Shown here: piece after piece, positions 62,190-64,000 of the stretch
How the letters are laid out: the number at the start of each line of letters is the position of its first letter
Numbering within the stretch: position 1 is the first letter of the stretch
Source: CAVVJA01 sp963779485
GTDB lineage: Bacteria; Actinomycetota; Actinomycetes; Mycobacteriales; Jatrophihabitantaceae
NCBI GenBank assembly: GCA_963779485.1
Contig: CAVZYJ010000013.1
Location: 1-64,000, forward strand
Reading direction: 5' to 3'
Length of the DNA stretch: 64,000 nucleotides
Translations under genes and position numbers: made by a program
The notes under the pieces: model-generated
What the model saw: the letters and a program-made list of their open reading frames with translations, nothing else
Told to the model about the DNA's origin: nothing
Databases searched by the model: none

Positions 62190-63045
62190 AGCCTGATCCG
62201 GGGATCGCCGGGGAGGGTGGGAGCAGCCGCGACGAAGTCAGGCCGGTTCAGTACTGCCGGATGGGTCGGGCCGGGTGAGCGAGACGAGAAGGCATACGTG
62301 AGGAACCGGTGTTGTAACGCCTCTTGGGTTCTGGCCAGCTCTAACCCGGTGGATGTGGGCTGGTGTGCGGTGCGCACCGTCGCCGATGGGCGGCGGCGGG
62401 AACTTTCGCCTGGTGTCACAGGCTGGGGTCGGGAGGTCACGGAGAAGTCTGCGGCGTAGCCGTGACGATGCCGCAGGGGCAAAGCCGGGTGCCTACCTCG
62501 TCGACCGGAATGCAGTGAACGTGGGAACTGTCCGCGTCGCGTTCCATGCCGTTGCGCGCCGGCCGGGTGCGTGCGGGTGGATAGGGGCGATGCCAGCCGA
62601 AGGGCGCGGGTGGGACGGAGCCGTCGTAGTACTCCGAGGCCGGGAGAGCCGGTCGCATGGGGAAGGGCGGCAGCGTGTCAGTCAAGGAAGGTGACTGCAA
62701 TGGTCGAAGACACGCCGGTGAATACCGGCGTGTCTGGCTGGCCCGACTCGGTGTCGGCGGCAGCGGCGGTACGACGGATGCAGATCAAGTTGCACCGTTG
62801 GGCGGGAGAAGATCCCTTCCGCAGGTTCGGTGATCTGTTCAACCTGGTCTACGACCCGGCGTTCCTGGTCCATGCGTGGCAGCGGGTGTCGGGAAACACC
62901 GGGTCGAGGACGCCGGGGTGGATCGGGCCACGGTAGCCTCGATCGTCACCGGCGTCGGGGAACGCTCCTCGACCAGCTGGCACGGCGAACGTCCCAGGCG
63001 AGGCCGTGTCACCGATCAGGGATCCGTTACCGGCCGACTTAGGTC
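62190..63045 (+). mobile_element. group II intron remnant (ribozyme 5' part plus truncated maturase ORF)
   Basis: The stretch before 62700 has the look of group II intron domains I-III in actinobacterial introns: GGTGAGCGAGACGAGAAGGC, CGTGAGGAACCG, GGCAAAGCCGGGTGCCTACC, CAGTGAACGTGGGAACTG and, close to the ORF, GTCGTAGTACTCCGAGGCCG then GGTCGCATGGGGAAGGGCGG. A reverse-transcriptase N-terminus begins at 62700. The ORF breaks off near 63040; domains V-VI are absent. The 5' end is not fixed (perhaps 62100-62370). It cannot splice or move. Confidence 0.65.
62700..63042 (+). pseudogene. group II intron reverse transcriptase/maturase, truncated and frameshifted
   Basis: ATG 62700 opens MVEDTPVNTGVSG, then VRRMQIKLHRWAGEDPFRRF, GDLFNLVYDPAFLVHAWQRV and SGNTGSRT, the standard RT0/RT1 beginning of intron-encoded proteins. 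The frame then shifts to AGVDRATVASIVTGVGE and again to LLDQLARRTSQARP before ending. Catalytic YADD and maturase domains are absent. Confidence 0.7.
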
Positions 63046-63224
63046 CGGCGGACCCGTTGACATGATCCGGATGGGGTCACATCGCAGGTCACCGGCGTCA
63101 GGCCGTCGAGCGTGCGCCAGGTTCGTCTCGTACGCGGCGATCACCAGCTGCGCGCAGACGCGGTCGCCGTGGATACCGTCACCGCCGACCAGCTGCACCT
63201 GGCCGTCGGCCGGGACTTCCGTGT

Positions 63225-63420
63225 TCCGGCGGCTGCTCGACGAACCTGAGTACTTTACCGCCGTTCGTGAGAGTCTCGCCGTGGGCCCGAGGGTGTCTGG
63301 CAGTACTTCCTTCAGAGGAATCCGTGGATCCTGGGTATCGGTCGTTAGTGGCCAGCTCCTCACTCCGTGGGAGTCAGAAAATTGGAGCGGCTAGTCGCCG
63401 GTTCTTCGATTGTCGTTCGC
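63225..63420 (+). pseudogene. Shedu (DUF4263) anti-phage protein fragment
   Basis: Across three frames the stretch keeps LLDEPEYFTAVRESL, VWQYFLQRNPWILGIG, SGQLLTPWE and KLERLVAGSSIV in the right order. These match the entry to the Shedu/DUF4263 nuclease domain of SduA-like proteins. The nuclease core itself (the D-x(n)-E-x-K part) is absent because another gene ends at 63426. So this is a degenerate remnant of a defence gene. Confidence 0.5.
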
Positions 63421-63425
63421 CTCTG

Positions 63426-64000
63426 TTACTGCGTGTGGCTGCTGAGCGCGTGTGAACTGTTGATCTTCAGTTGGCCGTCGTCTCGGACTAGACCGAAACT
63501 GGTGCGCTCGGCGACGACCTTGCCGTCCTTGTAGACGTAGCTGATGGTGGCCAGCACCGAGCCGTCGTCTTGCATGCTGACCTCGGTTGCTGTCACCTGC
63601 GCGATCGTGCTCCAGAACTGCTGATAGCTATCGATGCCGCCGGACGTTTCCTGGTAGCTGGCCGTCAGCTTGGCCCAGGCATCTGACAGATCGTTCGGTA
63701 CGAGCGCGTAGTAGCTGCTGATCGCGTCTGCGCCGGTGGAGGGCGCCGCCGCAGCCGCGGATGTCGAAGCAGACTGCGAGCCCCCAGCGGGCGCGGGGGT
63801 CGCGGGCGCCGTAGCAGCGGCAGAAACTGAAGGAGCGCCGGCCGCGGCCGGGGGAGCGAGGGACGTCGTGGTGGCGGCGGGTGGCGTCGCGGACCTCGCA
63901 GTCGAGTGCGGTGCCGTTGTCAACGAGCTTCCGGTGGTCTTGCCGCCGCCGCTAATGGTGCTGACGAGTGCGAGGAGAGCACCGCTCAGGACCAGCAGGA
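63426..64000 (-). CDS. membrane-anchored extracytoplasmic protein, 5' end outside window
   Basis: The frame is open to the right edge. It begins, as visible, with a hydrophobic segment LLVLSGALLALVSTISGG, then about 75 residues of Ala/Pro/Ser/Thr linker, then a compact NTF2/lumazine-like domain (SYYALVPNDLSDAWAKLTAS, YQQFWSTIAQVTATEVSMQ, YVYKDGKVVAERTSFGLVRD). This is the layout of C-terminal halves of actinobacterial serine/threonine kinases or their relatives, with the sensor outside the membrane. Whether a kinase domain precedes it cannot be seen. Confidence 0.65.
   Translation of the reverse strand, partial: LLVLSGALLALVSTISGGGKTTGSSLTTAPHSTARSATPPAATTTSLAPPAAAGAPSVSAAATAPATPAPAGGSQSASTSAAAAAPSTGADAISSYYALVPNDLSDAWAKLTASYQETSGGIDSYQQFWSTIAQVTATEVSMQDDGSVLATISYVYKDGKVVAERTSFGLVRDDGQLKINSSHALSSHTQ

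Noticed and set aside
1..64000. tRNA, rRNA or CRISPR features
   Set aside because: No cloverleaf-type T-arm consensus, rRNA core sequence or regularly spaced repeats were found by eye; a tRNAscan or CRISPR finder run would settle it.

Overview
The window is GC-rich DNA with actinobacterial gene content: a mycothiol-type maleylpyruvate isomerase, two further DinB/mycothiol-fold style proteins or neighbours of ECF sigma factors, a SARP-type regulator, a CsbD / holin-X / DUF3618 stress cluster, SpoIIE-RsbW-STAS signalling genes, and frequent GTG starts with 4-base ATGA or GTGA overlaps. It is best read as a chromosomal segment of a soil-type Actinomycetota; the genus cannot be told from the sequence. 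No tRNA, rRNA or CRISPR array was seen.

1-6.2 kb, all on the minus strand, is an integrated phage-like element. At its right edge lies a tyrosine integrase, then a small helix-turn-helix excisionase-like gene and a chain of very short overlapping early genes, then tail-fibre-like and glycine-rich tail genes and an HGG-motif (terminase-small-like) gene. A 14-bp direct repeat and a 21-bp near-identical inverted repeat occur both beside the integrase and at about 3.0 kb, which may be attachment-site structure. 6.3-10 kb holds a methyltransferase, the last 45 codons of an AMP-ligase (remnant), and an intact three-gene lower gentisate pathway (ring cleavage, fumarylpyruvate hydrolase, maleylpyruvate isomerase).

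10-24.8 kb is ordinary chromosome: hemerythrin-like protein, an ECF sigma factor fused to its own zinc-finger/transmembrane region, two SDR oxidoreductases, an ATP-dependent DNA ligase, two DHA2-type MFS exporters, a SigG/SnoaL-type ECF sigma factor with a TIGR03086 partner, a hydrolase, a lipoprotein, a 2H phosphoesterase and a GNAT enzyme. 25-31 kb carries extracellular or carbohydrate-related genes: a secreted beta-helix protein, a GH13 amylase-family enzyme and a seven-repeat beta-propeller lectin-like protein. 31-39 kb has a SARP-AAA-TPR regulator immediately followed by a covalent-FAD oxidase and then an arylsulfatase.

From about 39 kb to the end, intact genes (YceI, LLM oxidoreductase, VOC protein, secreted hydrolase, NhaA-DsbA fusion, SCO6745-like protein, hemerythrin, CsbD, fatty-acid desaturase, SpoIIE phosphatase, holin-X, DUF3618, STAS, RsbW-like ATPase) are interleaved with many decayed ones. 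Several decayed genes have lost an internal block while keeping both ends: NfeD, a tyrosine phosphatase, an ISL3 transposase, and a GAF-SpoIIE phosphatase. Others are truncated or frameshifted: an SPFH protein, a ScoMcrA-head-domain protein, an IF2-like coiled-coil gene, a group II intron reverse transcriptase, and a Shedu (DUF4263) anti-phage protein. The stress/signalling genes at 51-62 kb probably act together in a partner-switching, envelope-stress type response, but parts of that module are broken here.
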